Made by a program: the position numbers and the translations under genes | The notes under the pieces: model-generated | Database searches by the model: none | Told to the model about the DNA's origin: nothing | Seen by the model: only the letters and a program-made list of their open reading frames with translations | Shown here: positions 42,201 to 55,138 of the stretch, piece after piece | How positions within the stretch are numbered: position 1 is the stretch's first letter | Layout: the number at the start of each line of letters is the position of its first letter | Assembly: GCA_030141605.1 (NCBI GenBank) | Contig: JAQGDQ010000017.1 | Coordinates: 1,212,001 to 1,276,000, forward strand | Length of the DNA: 64,000 nt | DNA from: Tubiluchus corallicola | Taxonomy: Eukaryota > Priapulida > Priapulimorpha > Priapulimorphida > Tubiluchidae | Direction of reading: 5' to 3'

Positions 42201-45200
42201 TTGCTCTGAGTAATGAAATTGCAGTACACCATCATTTTGCATTTTACTTTCCATTGTTTGGTTAAGGGGTTAGGAATTGAAAAGCGCATCATCCCGTTGT
42301 CTGTCTATAGAAAAATTTTGCATTATACCTTCTAGACAGTAATAAGCCTTTTCATTGTTTTGCTTTGTGCATGCGCAGTTGCTGTAGGTCAAAGGTCACA
42401 GCAGCGTGTCTTAACTACAACCGTCATGTGACCCTGTGGGTAAAGCAAAGCCGTCTGCCACTTAGTTGAACTCAGTTATTTTACATGGACCTTATGTGTA
42501 CCAGACAACTCATTTGTGTACACTTGACAATGCCTCTCAACCCGTGCTATTGTAATAGTAACAGTTTTAAGATTTAATTAGAACCTTACCTAGTTCATTT
42601 TTCTCGTTCCCAAGCAAGATCCTGCTAGTAAATCAGTCTTCGCACAGACTAATGCATAATTAAGTAAAATTCACGTAAAACAACTGAAGTTACTGCTGTT
42701 GCAGACAGCTTTGCTTTACCCACACGTCACGTGACGATTGTAGTTAAGACGCGTTGGTGTGGTACATTATGTGACACCTTTGACATACAGCTTCTGCATG
42801 TGCGCATAACGAAACTATGAAAAGGGATACTAAGATTAGTAAGTAGTAAGGCACGGTCAATGTTCAAAGTCCTTTATCTTTAGGAGCACGAGTCTTTGTC
42901 TCTGTCTGAAACTTGTTTTTGCTGTTTTAGTAGCATCAGTGTCATACTATTTAAACTTGTAATCTAGTTAATCCGAGTCTTATTGTAACGTTGATTTTGA
43001 TTTATTCTGTAGGAGTACAGGAGGTATGACCCCAGCAAGGTTAAGTTTGATAGGACTGACTGCCCGAACCTCGTGAGCAAAGCCGCAGTTGCCATCGGAG
43101 ACAAATTGAAAAACAAATTAGCAGCCCTTAAGGTAAATTTGAAGATAATTATTTCTCTAACTATAGTCACCAGTCTAATGATTTCTCACATTGAAACATA
43201 TCAAACTTTGGGCATCAAGGCAACAGTTGGGTTACAAGTTGATGATGATGATGATGACGGTGTTTTTATGTTGCAGAAATCAGTGGCATTTGCTGAACAA
43301 CTTGCCGAGAATTTCATTCCAGACAAAAAAATTAAGGTAATTTATTTTATTATTTACTTTAATTAGCTGAATTATTACACATTTTAATGCTGTGAAATAG
43401 TGTAGATCAGTTTGTGATTAGTTTGCTTTATTAGCTCTTTTTTGTTTAATTAACTAATTGGCTATTTATTTTAATTTTTTAAACTTAGTGCAAACTAAGC
43501 AATTTTTATTGAATGTAAAGTATACAGCTAGTTGAATGCATTATTCACAGGTTGTGTTTGTTTAATCTATTTCTGTATTTGTAAGCAAAAAACATTTTTA
43601 TCTTCCATTAGTCCCAACCGATATTGATAGCCATATGTATAATATTTACTGCTTTAAGCATTTTTTTGTATACGTAATGTACATAAGCAGTCCAGTCTTA
43701 ATGATTATTTAAAAAACTAATTTTATTTTAATACCCTCAAAAAATGTAGTGTTGTTTCAGTAGTTGAACGCTTCTTTGGTACACACCAATGAGAAAAAAT
43801 AGGGGGCTAGTCCACAAACTTCTCTACTACCAGACAATTAAACAATGTTTCCCAGCAATACTTTAAACTTGTGAACCTATTACAGTGGTCAACCAGTCTT
43901 CTGCCCACCTTAATAATAAAGATTGTTACGATTTCATGTTTCATATCTTGTTTCATGTCTTTTCAGAAAGAGGATATTTGGTTTGTTAACGCTAAAGAAA
44001 TTTCTGCAAATGATGATGACTACATTTATAACGAAAAGTTCAAAGAGAAGGTCAATTTTAATCATTCGGCTGTTCATATACCATTAGAAATCTGGGAAGA
44101 AGGTATCGATTGATCTTGCTTAAGTTTAATATTGTTTAAAGAAAATCGGGAATTAATCTTTATTTGTGAAGATGCTAATTTATAACAGTTTGCACATTTG
44201 TCACTTTAAGGATAACAGTCAAGTTAATAATTAAATTGATTTGCTCTTTAAAAATAGTTTTTGCAAAGAAAATAATTGCAATGCCTGAATAGCTTAACTG
44301 ACACAATTACCCACCATTAACTGCATTTTTTTATAAATGTAGATGCTTTGAAAAATGAACTACAATTCAATTCAGTTCAATTTATTTTTTAACTCTGCAA
44401 AAATTATCAAAATGTAGTGTTAGGAATACATACAATATTTCGAAGCAAAGGAGAAGGGCAACGAAGACCCCGTAGGTTATCTAGTCAGCCACTCTTAAAT
44501 AGCTAGGATTAATTTTGGCACCATTCTTAATTTAAATTTGTATTCGGTTGACATGTGTAATTGGCATTTAAATGATGGGAAAGGTAATACTGTAGAACAT
44601 AATAATTTAAATAGCCAAAAATTTACAAATCTAAAATACTGTGAATCATGCGAAGCAAACAAAATAAAAATAACTTACAATTTTAACATAACAGAAAATG
44701 CATAATTTGAGCATTAACTTCAAAATCCGGCAAAAACAAAAAAACAGTAGAATGATCAACCAAAGATGTCGAGAAAAAGAATATAATAAATTAAACCTAA
44801 GAAAAATAGGCTAAATATAAATCACACAAAAACAAAAAACACAGAAGCAAACCATTTCTGCCTAATATCTGTTCTTATCTGAGGCGTCGTGCAAAAGCAG
44901 TTTACCATACATGTTCATGGAAGTTGCGTATTTACCCCCTGCTATTTCCTATTCATACTAATTTTCTGCTAACAAGTTTCCTATTAGTAGAGTACAAGAG
45001 CACTGATTCACAGTTTTGACTTTACTTATCTCTGACCGCGTCATTATTGATTGGTATCTAGGCTGTTACATTTGCAGATGAGAAAATCTTGAACGGGTTG
45101 AAATGGTCCAGCCAAATCGATGAAGTTTTTAATAAAAATTTGGAAGAAGACGAAAGTATTATGTGGCAGTATTTTGGAAGCCAGTCAGGATTCATGAGGA

Positions 45201-48200
45201 CATTTCCAGGTAAATTATTATGGACACCTGTAGAGATGGGTGATTTTTGAAATTTTGTGATTCGGTTATAATCTTGTTCTTGTATTCCGATATCGCGGTT
45301 AATCTTTTTTGACCATTTTTTAGTGTTTTAACCACATTTTTCAATGACTGCAGTGAAATATGGCCGATAAATTTCTTCACGGCTTTCGTTGCTGTCTTCC
45401 AATTACGTACTCGCCAACATTCATTATCTGCTCTATGATTACATCATTCCATGTATCACGTTGCCAACAAGTTTGAAGCTCTCAGCATGCAACACTGTAG
45501 CTCGTAAATGTGCACATTGTTTAAGGCGAGAAAAGGGTTAAAAAAATGCAAAGAATTTTTTTATTTTTGCTAAAAACACTGCCTTTTAGTCAGTGTGCAA
45601 CACGTATGTTTTGCTTTCGATTAATTGATGATTAATCGATGATACCGATTTACACATTGTAGTAATCTACATTAATTCGATTAATCAGTTAATCGCCTAC
45701 CATTAGACTCCTGTTATTACTGGTGTTTGAAATTTATGCTGTTAAAGAGGGTAACTTTTGTTAAGGAAAAATATTAACAGGTGCCCGTTATACAAATCAC
45801 AATTTATTATCCTTTTCATTTTTTTGAAACCGAATCATTTCTTTACCTTTATGTACATCTTTGTCTTTTCCAAAAAGATCTGTGTCTTACTTTTGGAGAG
45901 AGTTTCTAAAAGTGATGCTTCACAGTTAGTAATGATCTTTAGTTTTGTTGCATACAGTGATGACAAAATTGATAAATTATTGTCAACAAATGCAAATGTG
46001 GTTATGCTTGTAGTACTTAACAGAAAATGCCTTTTGAAAGTACTATGTGTTAAGAAGTGTGTTTTTTAGCGAGCAAATGGGAGGTACCAGCTGGTGAGCC
46101 TGCTGACATGTTTGATGTTAGACGACGTCCGTGGTACATACAGGGGTCAACTTCTCCAAAGAATGTGCTATTGCTCATTGATACGTAAGAATCTTCCTGC
46201 ACTTTTTCCATTAATAGCTTTTCTAAAGCACTCATGAATCAGCTTCTGATATGGATCGCATGTTTTTAGATCTCCGTGGATCAGACAAGTTCAATAACAC
46301 ATGCTTTCTGTACTAGTTGCTATGCATAACATTGTTTTTTTTCAGCAAAATTTGTGCTAGAGCCTTTAGAGAAGCTTTTTAATACTTATTTTTACATTGA
46401 CTGTTTACAATTTTAACTATAGAATTTTAAATTTTTCACAAATTTAATAAAAATAAAATAAAGGCAAGGAGCTTTAAGGTTATAAAGTATATTAATTACC
46501 TTACTACAACAATCGATTTGTTCAGTTATAGATACATCGTCATTCCTCATTCATCGTCAGTTTAGTGAGTAAAATATATCCTAGGTATGTTTTGTGATTT
46601 AAAGGTCGGGCAGCACACATGGACAGACTTTAGAGTTAATAAAAGTCACGACCAAGTCTATACTCGACACACTGGGCGAGAATGATTATGTCAATGCCAT
46701 GTGGGTAAGCACAAAATATCATCTTAGTATTTTTAATATTTTTTTATTGTTGCATTAAACACAAACATTTTAATCATCTGGTGTGTTCTAGTATTTCGGG
46801 ATAGAAAATTAGACGTCGACTTTTCGTAATAAAGTTACATTGACAACTCTTCACAAATCACGTTAATAATTCAGGTAGTAGTAATAGTTAGATGCAACAG
46901 AAATAAAGTGAAGTCCCACAGAATGCATGTGGGCAAATTATAAGACCCACTTGGTTTGTCACTGCTTCGTGGATATTGATATTTAAAACATGATAGTGTT
47001 TTACTTATTTATTTATTTATTTATTTTGATTACCGCTTAGGTTATTTTTGTCACCATGTGACTTTCCTTGTTGATTTTGTAGTTTAATCAGTACCATAAC
47101 TTCACGAGTTGTTTCCGCGACACGTTCGTGCAAGCTAGCAAGCGGAACAAGCAAGTCATTTCTGATGGTGTGGATGAGCTTGTGTCCCAAAACATGGCTG
47201 ACTATTCTCAGGGATTCGAGGCAGCTTTCCAACTTTTTGAAAAGGTAAAATATGAGCATTAAAGCATCGGCACATGTCGTGACATTGTCGGCATATAATC
47301 ACTTTATTCCATAGATGCTTCGGTTGTGACTACTGTCGTGTTCATTTCCTGCCTAGAATAAAGTAATTAGCATTGTAGTATAGTGAATATCCATTAACTG
47401 CATTTAGGGTATTCACCATTACAAGATGAGGCATGGAAATTAACAAGGAATAAGATCGGGTTTCCACGGTCAGGGAAAATCCTGGAAAATCCTTGAAAAT
47501 ACAGGCTCTCCTGGAAAGTCATGGAAAAATCAGGGAAAAGATAATTTGATAAAAAATCAGGGAAAATGATGAAAATGGGGTGAAGTCAGGGAGATTGGAA
47601 AGGGTTACAAAAATAATCACTGTACACTGATATTGTTTCAAACGTATTTTTCGATGATTTGTGGTAATGATTGGATTATGTGATTAGTGTAATTTCGTTA
47701 GCACTACTGCAACTGTGCCGACACATTATATATCACCATATCTATGAATGTCCATACACAAAAATGTTTGAATATGTTTACTGGTAATACAAATTCTGCT
47801 TAGCTTGGTCAAGGAAAATCAATATTTGGTCAGGGAAAAGTCAGGGAAATTTATTTTGAAATTCTGTGGGAATGCTGATCAGACCATTTTAATAGTAGAA
47901 CATTACATTTGGCATACCTGAGGTACATTATGAACACAGTTGGTTACCTTTGAAATACGTATTGGTCTGATTTGACTCACCAACCGAAATTGTCAGAGTG
48001 TAATTACTGATATTAACTGTTATAATTAATTGCATTGATACAGTTAGTGGTACTTATAATTGTTTACTGTTATTTTTATTGTTTTTATTTTGTAATTTGT
48101 AAAGTTTGTTTTGTATTGAGTAAAATGTTAAAAAATAAAATAATAAAAAAGACAAGGAATAGATTTTGAAGTACCGTATTTTCCCGTGTATAAGAGACCC

Positions 48201-51200
48201 TTTTTTGCTCAGAATTTTCACTTTAAAAATAGGGGGTCTCTTATACATGGGAGTAAGTCTTTTCAATAAGATGCATAAATTGTGACACTAATGATTTTAA
48301 AGAAATAAGTGCTCTACAACTGTTTTGCGTGTCGCGTTCGACTATGAAGCGGTTGTAAGCAATACAAGCATCGTGACACAGGCATTATCTCCTCGTTTTC
48401 TCTTTTCCTGTTACAGGTTTGCAGGTGCGCACTTTAATATATACCAGTACTCTTTTTCTACAACACATTAACTGGTTTTATTTTGTTTTCAGTACCGCAC
48501 TGAGTTGAAAAAAGTTGTACTTTACCCTCTAAAAATGTCCGTCTGAAAAAACTTTTTTCCAGAATTTTTGCCTAAAAATTGAAGGGGTCTCTTATACACA
48601 AGGGTCTCTTATACACGGGAAAATACGGTAATTGCCATGTCAGGCTGTTTGTCATTGGGCTAGAAATGCCAACACACATTGCCACTTTGTTGTTGCTTTT
48701 CATATTTTTACTCTAGACATTCCTAGGTGCTGAACAACTGTTTATAATTCTAATTTTTCCTCTGGTCTCTTATCTGTGAATTTCTCCACCATAATATTGT
48801 GTCTTGTTACCTACAACTTCAACCAACCTGCTTCAAGATTTGTGCTACAAATTCTTATCATAGACAAATTAGTTATAAGAATTCAATTTTTTGGCTCGTG
48901 TATGCATTTTAACTTTTTACTATAATTTCTCACCTTGAGTGATCACTAGCATTATTTGGTGATTTGAACTAAAAACATATAAGAAGCTTCTGAGTTTAGA
49001 TTATATGACTACTCTGAAAGTAATCGTACAATACCTAAAAGTTCAGCATGTAAAAAAACAATGTAAAAAGTTTTCATACTCTGAGGGAAATTATGGTAAC
49101 TGCTTGTGCATGTGTTAAACTCATGTCTTTCCGTTTAGTTTCGCATTGAGGAAGCTGAAAGCATGCGAGGCTCAAAGTGCAATGAGGTTATCATGTTACT
49201 GACCGATGGAGGAATGGACTATGCCAAGGATGTCTTTGAAAAGTACAACAAAGACAAAGGGGTGGGTTTTTGTCAGTAGGCATGTCGAAAACAAAGAAAA
49301 GGTGGGAACAATGCATCTTTTATTGTAGACCTGAGAAAAACTACTGATTTAAAATAGGAATAATTATTACGTTAACTAATTTATGCGGTATTTACAATGA
49401 TACAATGACAATGATAAAGATTTGTAAATTACATTAATGTAGCCGAAAAAAGTAGACTACGCTCTAATTTCGGTTTGCTGGACAAAAGAGACGTTGGTCT
49501 GAATATGCCGATTGTCTGTATTTCCCGATACTAAGCTAATACAGTAGGCGCTGTGTATTAGACTCACGGTAATGTAGAATCAATCACTTAATTGTCTCAA
49601 AAACGTCTAGTACGTGGCTCTCCTGACATATAAGCTATACACATGTCGTTACACCCTGCTTGGTTGCACTGATGTAAACAAAGTGACGGCCCGTCAACTA
49701 GCGGTCAGCTCACAAAACAGCAGACTATGTCCGTCGTATGCACGACTTTTAACGGTCCAGATTTTGTCCGATTTTTCCAATATCTGTACTAGCGAGGTTC
49801 GGCAAACCGAGATACGAGTGTACATTAGTATAGTCGGCCGACAAAGTCACGTATAACGCCTAATACATTACAATGGTAAAGATCTTAATTACGTTTCAGC
49901 AAATGTGGTTTAGTGCATGATTACATGAAGTAACAAAAACGATGTAAACTAAAAAGATTTGATAATCTGTAATAAAAATTAATAAATATTATTCATTATG
50001 TATAATAAACATGGTATAACATTACGGGGTAAATGATACGACATAACTTATGAACTGAGGTCTAGATTGTCCTCGATGTGGAGCCTTTGGAGATAACATA
50101 GCGCTGAGCGAAAGCCGCTCTATTAACTCCATGCAATATAGTTATCCCAGTGAATTGAGGTAGAAATAAAGGAAGCCTAACTAGATTGAATAATAAGTGG
50201 CCTGTTGAGGAGTAACTGGGCAGAATACCAGATAATGCGGCCTACAGATTACTCATTCACACAAAATGGTTGTGTGTTCACTCATTAGTGAAGAGCAACT
50301 TGTTTGCCAGGGGAGGTCCCGATAGCCAAGGTTTTAAAAAATTATGATGCCGTACTTCGAGAATGTGTCATGTTGGCGAGTCTCTTGACAAGACAACCTA
50401 GTTTGAGAAAATCCTAGTATTCTTTTTTTTAGGAAACTGAGAACAAGATTTTGGTAGAAAAATGACAACTCTTGTATGTACTCTTTGCTGGTCACAGTTT
50501 ACAAATTGAGCTTTTACTTATGCTGTTAAATGAAAGATGGGACTTCCTCAGACTTACCCTGGTTTGAAAGAGCTTAAAAGTGATTAATTTTTATAATATT
50601 AACGTCGAGATTATTATTATTATCTGTCATTATTATCACTAGATGAAGATTATTATTACAAACCACTATTAGTTAAATTGTGATATTAAATTTGGAAGAC
50701 AAGAATTACAAATGGTTGGAATACAGCCTGGATTTGAACCAGGGATCTTCTGCTTACAAAGAGTGCACTCTACATACTAAAAGTGTTTACCTTCTTCATA
50801 GGTTCGTGTGTTCAGTTTTGCTGTTGGTCCTGCAGCAACACCGATTTCTGGACCGAAAGTGATCGCATGTAGCAACCGGGGTTACTTCACTAAAATTCCG
50901 TCCATGGGATCCATTCGCAGCAATGTCCAGGTAAACGATTGTTTTGCATACATACATACATACATACATACATACATACATACATACATACATACATACA
51001 TACATACATACATACATACATACATACATACATACATACATACATACATACATACAAACATACATACATACATACATACATACATACATACATACATACA
51101 TACATACATACATACATACATACATACATACATACATACATACATACATACATACATACATACATACATACATACATACATACATACAGACAGACAGACA

Positions 51201-51264
51201 TACAGACAGACAAACAGATGCACATTCACACATACATGCATTCACACATACATACATACATACA

Positions 51265-51297
<33 letters not shown>

Positions 51298-52275
51298 GCC
51301 TTATCATTGTAATTAACAAATAAATATAGCTTGATGTCAACTCTTAATAAGAAAGATAAACACTTAAAAAAGGGCATAAAGATAAGCCAAGTGCTGATAA
51401 TTTATCGAGTAACCTCAAATAAATTGCTGGCATGTGCTTTTTCACAATAGTTGTGACATGGAAATTGTAATCTCATTCTGATAGACCTTAGGCTAATGAG
51501 TGTCACGTACATTATTTTAACTTTAACTGTGACATTTTCATGAACTTTGCCTTGGCACTTAGAACAATTTTAACTTGTGCAGTTTTTATATACAGTTCAA
51601 CACTGATTGATTGATTTACTTTATTTCAAACAATTACGCTCATATCTTTACAAATATCCGCAATTTACATATATTTGTGACTACTTGATGATAGTCACCA
51701 CTGACTGGCAAGCCTAATACTAATGTTAAATAGTTGTGACAGGACTGGTACTTCGCTGATTTCAAGAATAATTCTCTAAGATGAGATAATATACCAATAG
51801 AGATGTTTTTGTCATTTGTGGATATACTATATGCCATGCTCAGAGAGTGAAATTTCACTTCTATATTATTTATTTCGATGTTTTTCTGAAATCTTTTTGC
51901 AATTAGTTTCTTCAACCAACGCAATATATTATCTAAGTTAAACTTGCAAATAGGTGTTTGTGCCCATATTGGCACGTCCGATGATCTTACCCAATGCTAA
52001 GTACCCTCAGTGGACTGGAGCTTATCTGTCATGGCAAGGCTTGGTACGATACTGTATGCTCACACAACTAACACTGAATGTTGTGCTTTTAATTTTTAAC
52101 GACAGTGTTGTATTACGTGCATAATTAAGAATAGAGTTGTGTAGGATGCTATAATTAGCCATGCGATGTTTGGCTAGAATAGCTAGTTAATTTGCTGTAT
52201 AGCTGCATCAATGTTAACACAATAATTTTACTCTACTTAGAAACTTGTGCAATAATACTTAGCTCTTCGTTCTTT

Positions 52276-52343
<68 letters not shown>

Positions 52344-55097
52344 TCTCTCTCTCTCCCTCTCTCCCTCTCTCCCTCTCTCCCTCTCTCCCTCTCTCCCTCC
52401 CTCCCTCCCTCTTTCCCCCTTGTTCTGTTCTCTTTTTGTTATTTCTTAATCGTTATTTTATCTTTTTCTTTTTATCAATTTCCACTGAACTTCACAATAT
52501 TTCCAATTACAGTAAGTCCTCTCTTAACGATTCCTTTTAGCAGCAATTAGTGCTTTGAATCTTTTGCCGCGTTGTTTTCACTTGACTACAGGTATCACAC
52601 TTTGATGATGCATTTTGGCATTCTAGGTGCTGAAGTTTCACTATTGTGTCGGCATTTTGCAAACAAGTAAAATTTGTTACTTTAACGAACACTGCTAGCT
52701 ATGCGTATTTTTCATCTTTTATAGACAAGTAATGAATAAATGTTACCAGTGAAACCCATAAAAAGTGAACTAAGTCTTAATGTTTTTTTGTCATTGGAAC
52801 TTGCCTCCATGATTTCACATTATTCCTTATAGAGGGGTTAGCTTGGTTTAACAAAGTTTAATTTGATGCAGCATTTACTGGAATACTTTAATGCTGTTAA
52901 CCATGGACTTACTGTATTAAATTTCCTAAATATCTCATCCTTTTCGCATATTGTGGTCTATATTCAATGCACTTATGACACATTGCTAATTATTAATAGT
53001 GTTGACTGCATCACGTCTTTAGCGATGTTCTGTGTCTCGCATGCTGCCCCCTATAGGAGTATACTGTAGTCTTGTCACGGCCAATGGTGCTCTCAAAAAA
53101 GAAGAATTCGCAGTGGACAAATGCGTATCTGGATGCTTTGGTAAATCTCGTTATACAATCAAACTATATATTCAAATTTCATTGTTTTGTTAAGAATAAT
53201 TTATTTATTCTGGCAGAAGCAGATATATAAAACGTGTGCTTCTGTTTTGATAGTAATGATAATCACTAATTATTTTCAAATAATGTCGATACTTAAAGCA
53301 TGATTTAGACATTGCTTATTTTGCTTAAACTCAATAAATTATTACATCTTTTAAGCACGTAAAAGTTTCTTATGCTTTTATGGGGAAAAATTATTTCTTT
53401 AAAAAGAATGGTTGATAAGATAATGTTACCTTTGAACTAGTTCATTTGAAATAGTTTCTTTAAACAGAATAAATTTGAGTTTTTGCATTGTGTTCATAAC
53501 AACGCTACAGTTTTCAACAAATGACACTGGCGTAGCAACAAAAATATATACAGTCCCTACAAACTTTGCGATATTATAGAAATGTAGAAAAAGTGAAAAA
53601 TCTTTGTTTTGCAGCTGTAGGTAGATTCAAAATTTCTGCTTTACTATAGCAGCATGTCTTCATTGTTTGACGAGAGTCGTCATTCAACTTGAAAGCCTTT
53701 CTCTGGCATTCTATACCGATTAATTTAAAGGCGCATATCGAAAGTGTCATTTGTATAGACGTTGTAGAACGTGTTTGTAGTGATTGTTTGATTCATTGGT
53801 TTACCAACCTGGCATGATTGTGTATTGCATAATAATAATTATGTCAGCATCTCATTGATATAATAGTTGCTAGTGCATGGTTTACAGATTTAACAAGCTT
53901 ACTAAGCCTTTTCACAGTTTCGTTGTGCGCACGCAAAGTTGCTGTAGGGCATAGGTTAAGTGTACCACAGCAATGTGTCTTAGCTACAACCGTCATGTGA
54001 CATACGGGTAAAGCAAAGCCATCTGCTGTGTCACTTCAGTATCTTCAGTTGTTTTACGTGAACTTTACGTAATTGTGCATTATTCTGTGCGTAGAGTAAT
54101 TTACGTGCAGGATCTTACTTGGGAACAAGGAAAAATAATTAGGTAAGGTTCTAGCTAGCTATTGAAACTGTTACTATTACAACAGCAAAGGCTGCAAGGC
54201 ATTGTCAAGTGTACACAATGCATTGTCTAGTACACTTAACCTTTGACCTTTTCATGATCATCATCATGAAACTGTGAAAAGGCTTATTGTTAGAGTCGTT
54301 TTGCAAAGTGAAAATATTTTCTTAAAAGTGGTGATAATGCAATTTTTATTATGTTTAGCTGATAAAGTTAAGTATGTTTACTTGCCGAAAACAAATTTTA
54401 AGAGGCTGGTCATCAAATATGTTTATTTCATTTAGATATACTTTTAACTTTGTATAATATACGTACATGTGCTTTTAAAGATTAAAAATGCTTAATCGTC
54501 ATTTTTTGTTTTTCGAAATCGGATAGTTAAATGGGTTCATGAGACAATTTCCTGATATATAACTCAATATTTCGACCACCTATTATGACAATTTAACCAG
54601 CTGTTCATTTTGCAACTGTTTTATTAAAACTTTTCTTAAATGAAGGACACGTTGTGTGTGTTTATTGTGGCTGGATTAGAGTCTAAAGTTCACATTATGT
54701 ATAGGTTCGTGCCTTCGGGGCATTTAGTTGAATTAACAGAGCTGACAGTGTGCCCACATGAATTTAACGAGTCCTCTCTGCAACATCTGTGATGCTTCTT
54801 ATTTTAAATGAAGGTAGTAAAGCGTGTTTACAATATTTTTCTTCTCTTTGCTAGTATTTACATGTTTAAATGTGTTTTTCAGAATATGGGGATGATTACT
54901 ACAGTGATGCTGCCTGTTTATAACATTTCCACGAAGGGGGTATGTTTTTCATACGATTCACGTTTCTTGTGTTTATGAACGCTGTATTGGGAAATGTAAA
55001 CAAGCAGAGTTGTTACTTGACAATTGTTTATGATTGTAAATTTCTGTCTATTTCGCTATTTATTCATTTGTTCTATCAATTGGGGATCGTTTTATTG

Positions 55098-55138
<41 letters not shown>

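Noticed and set aside
47041-47082. Upstream acceptor GCTTAG for CACNA2D exon 9
   Set aside because: It would add GTT ATT TTT GTC ACC ATG TGA, an in-frame stop; the TTTGTAG acceptor at 47081-47082 keeps the frame.
50882-51323. Several overlapping frames of Tyr-Val-Cys-Met or Ile-His-Thr-Tyr repeats
   Set aside because: A four-base repeat is open in all phases when no stop arises; only 50802-50930 is a real exon.
51640-51975. 111-codon minus-strand frame
   Set aside because: It overlaps CACNA2D exon 12 antisense and shows no protein motif; part of it may be a LINE tail (AAATAAAGTAAATCAATCAA) but this is too weak to list.
52192-52540. Ser-Leu-Pro-rich frames
   Set aside because: Translation of the CT microsatellite.
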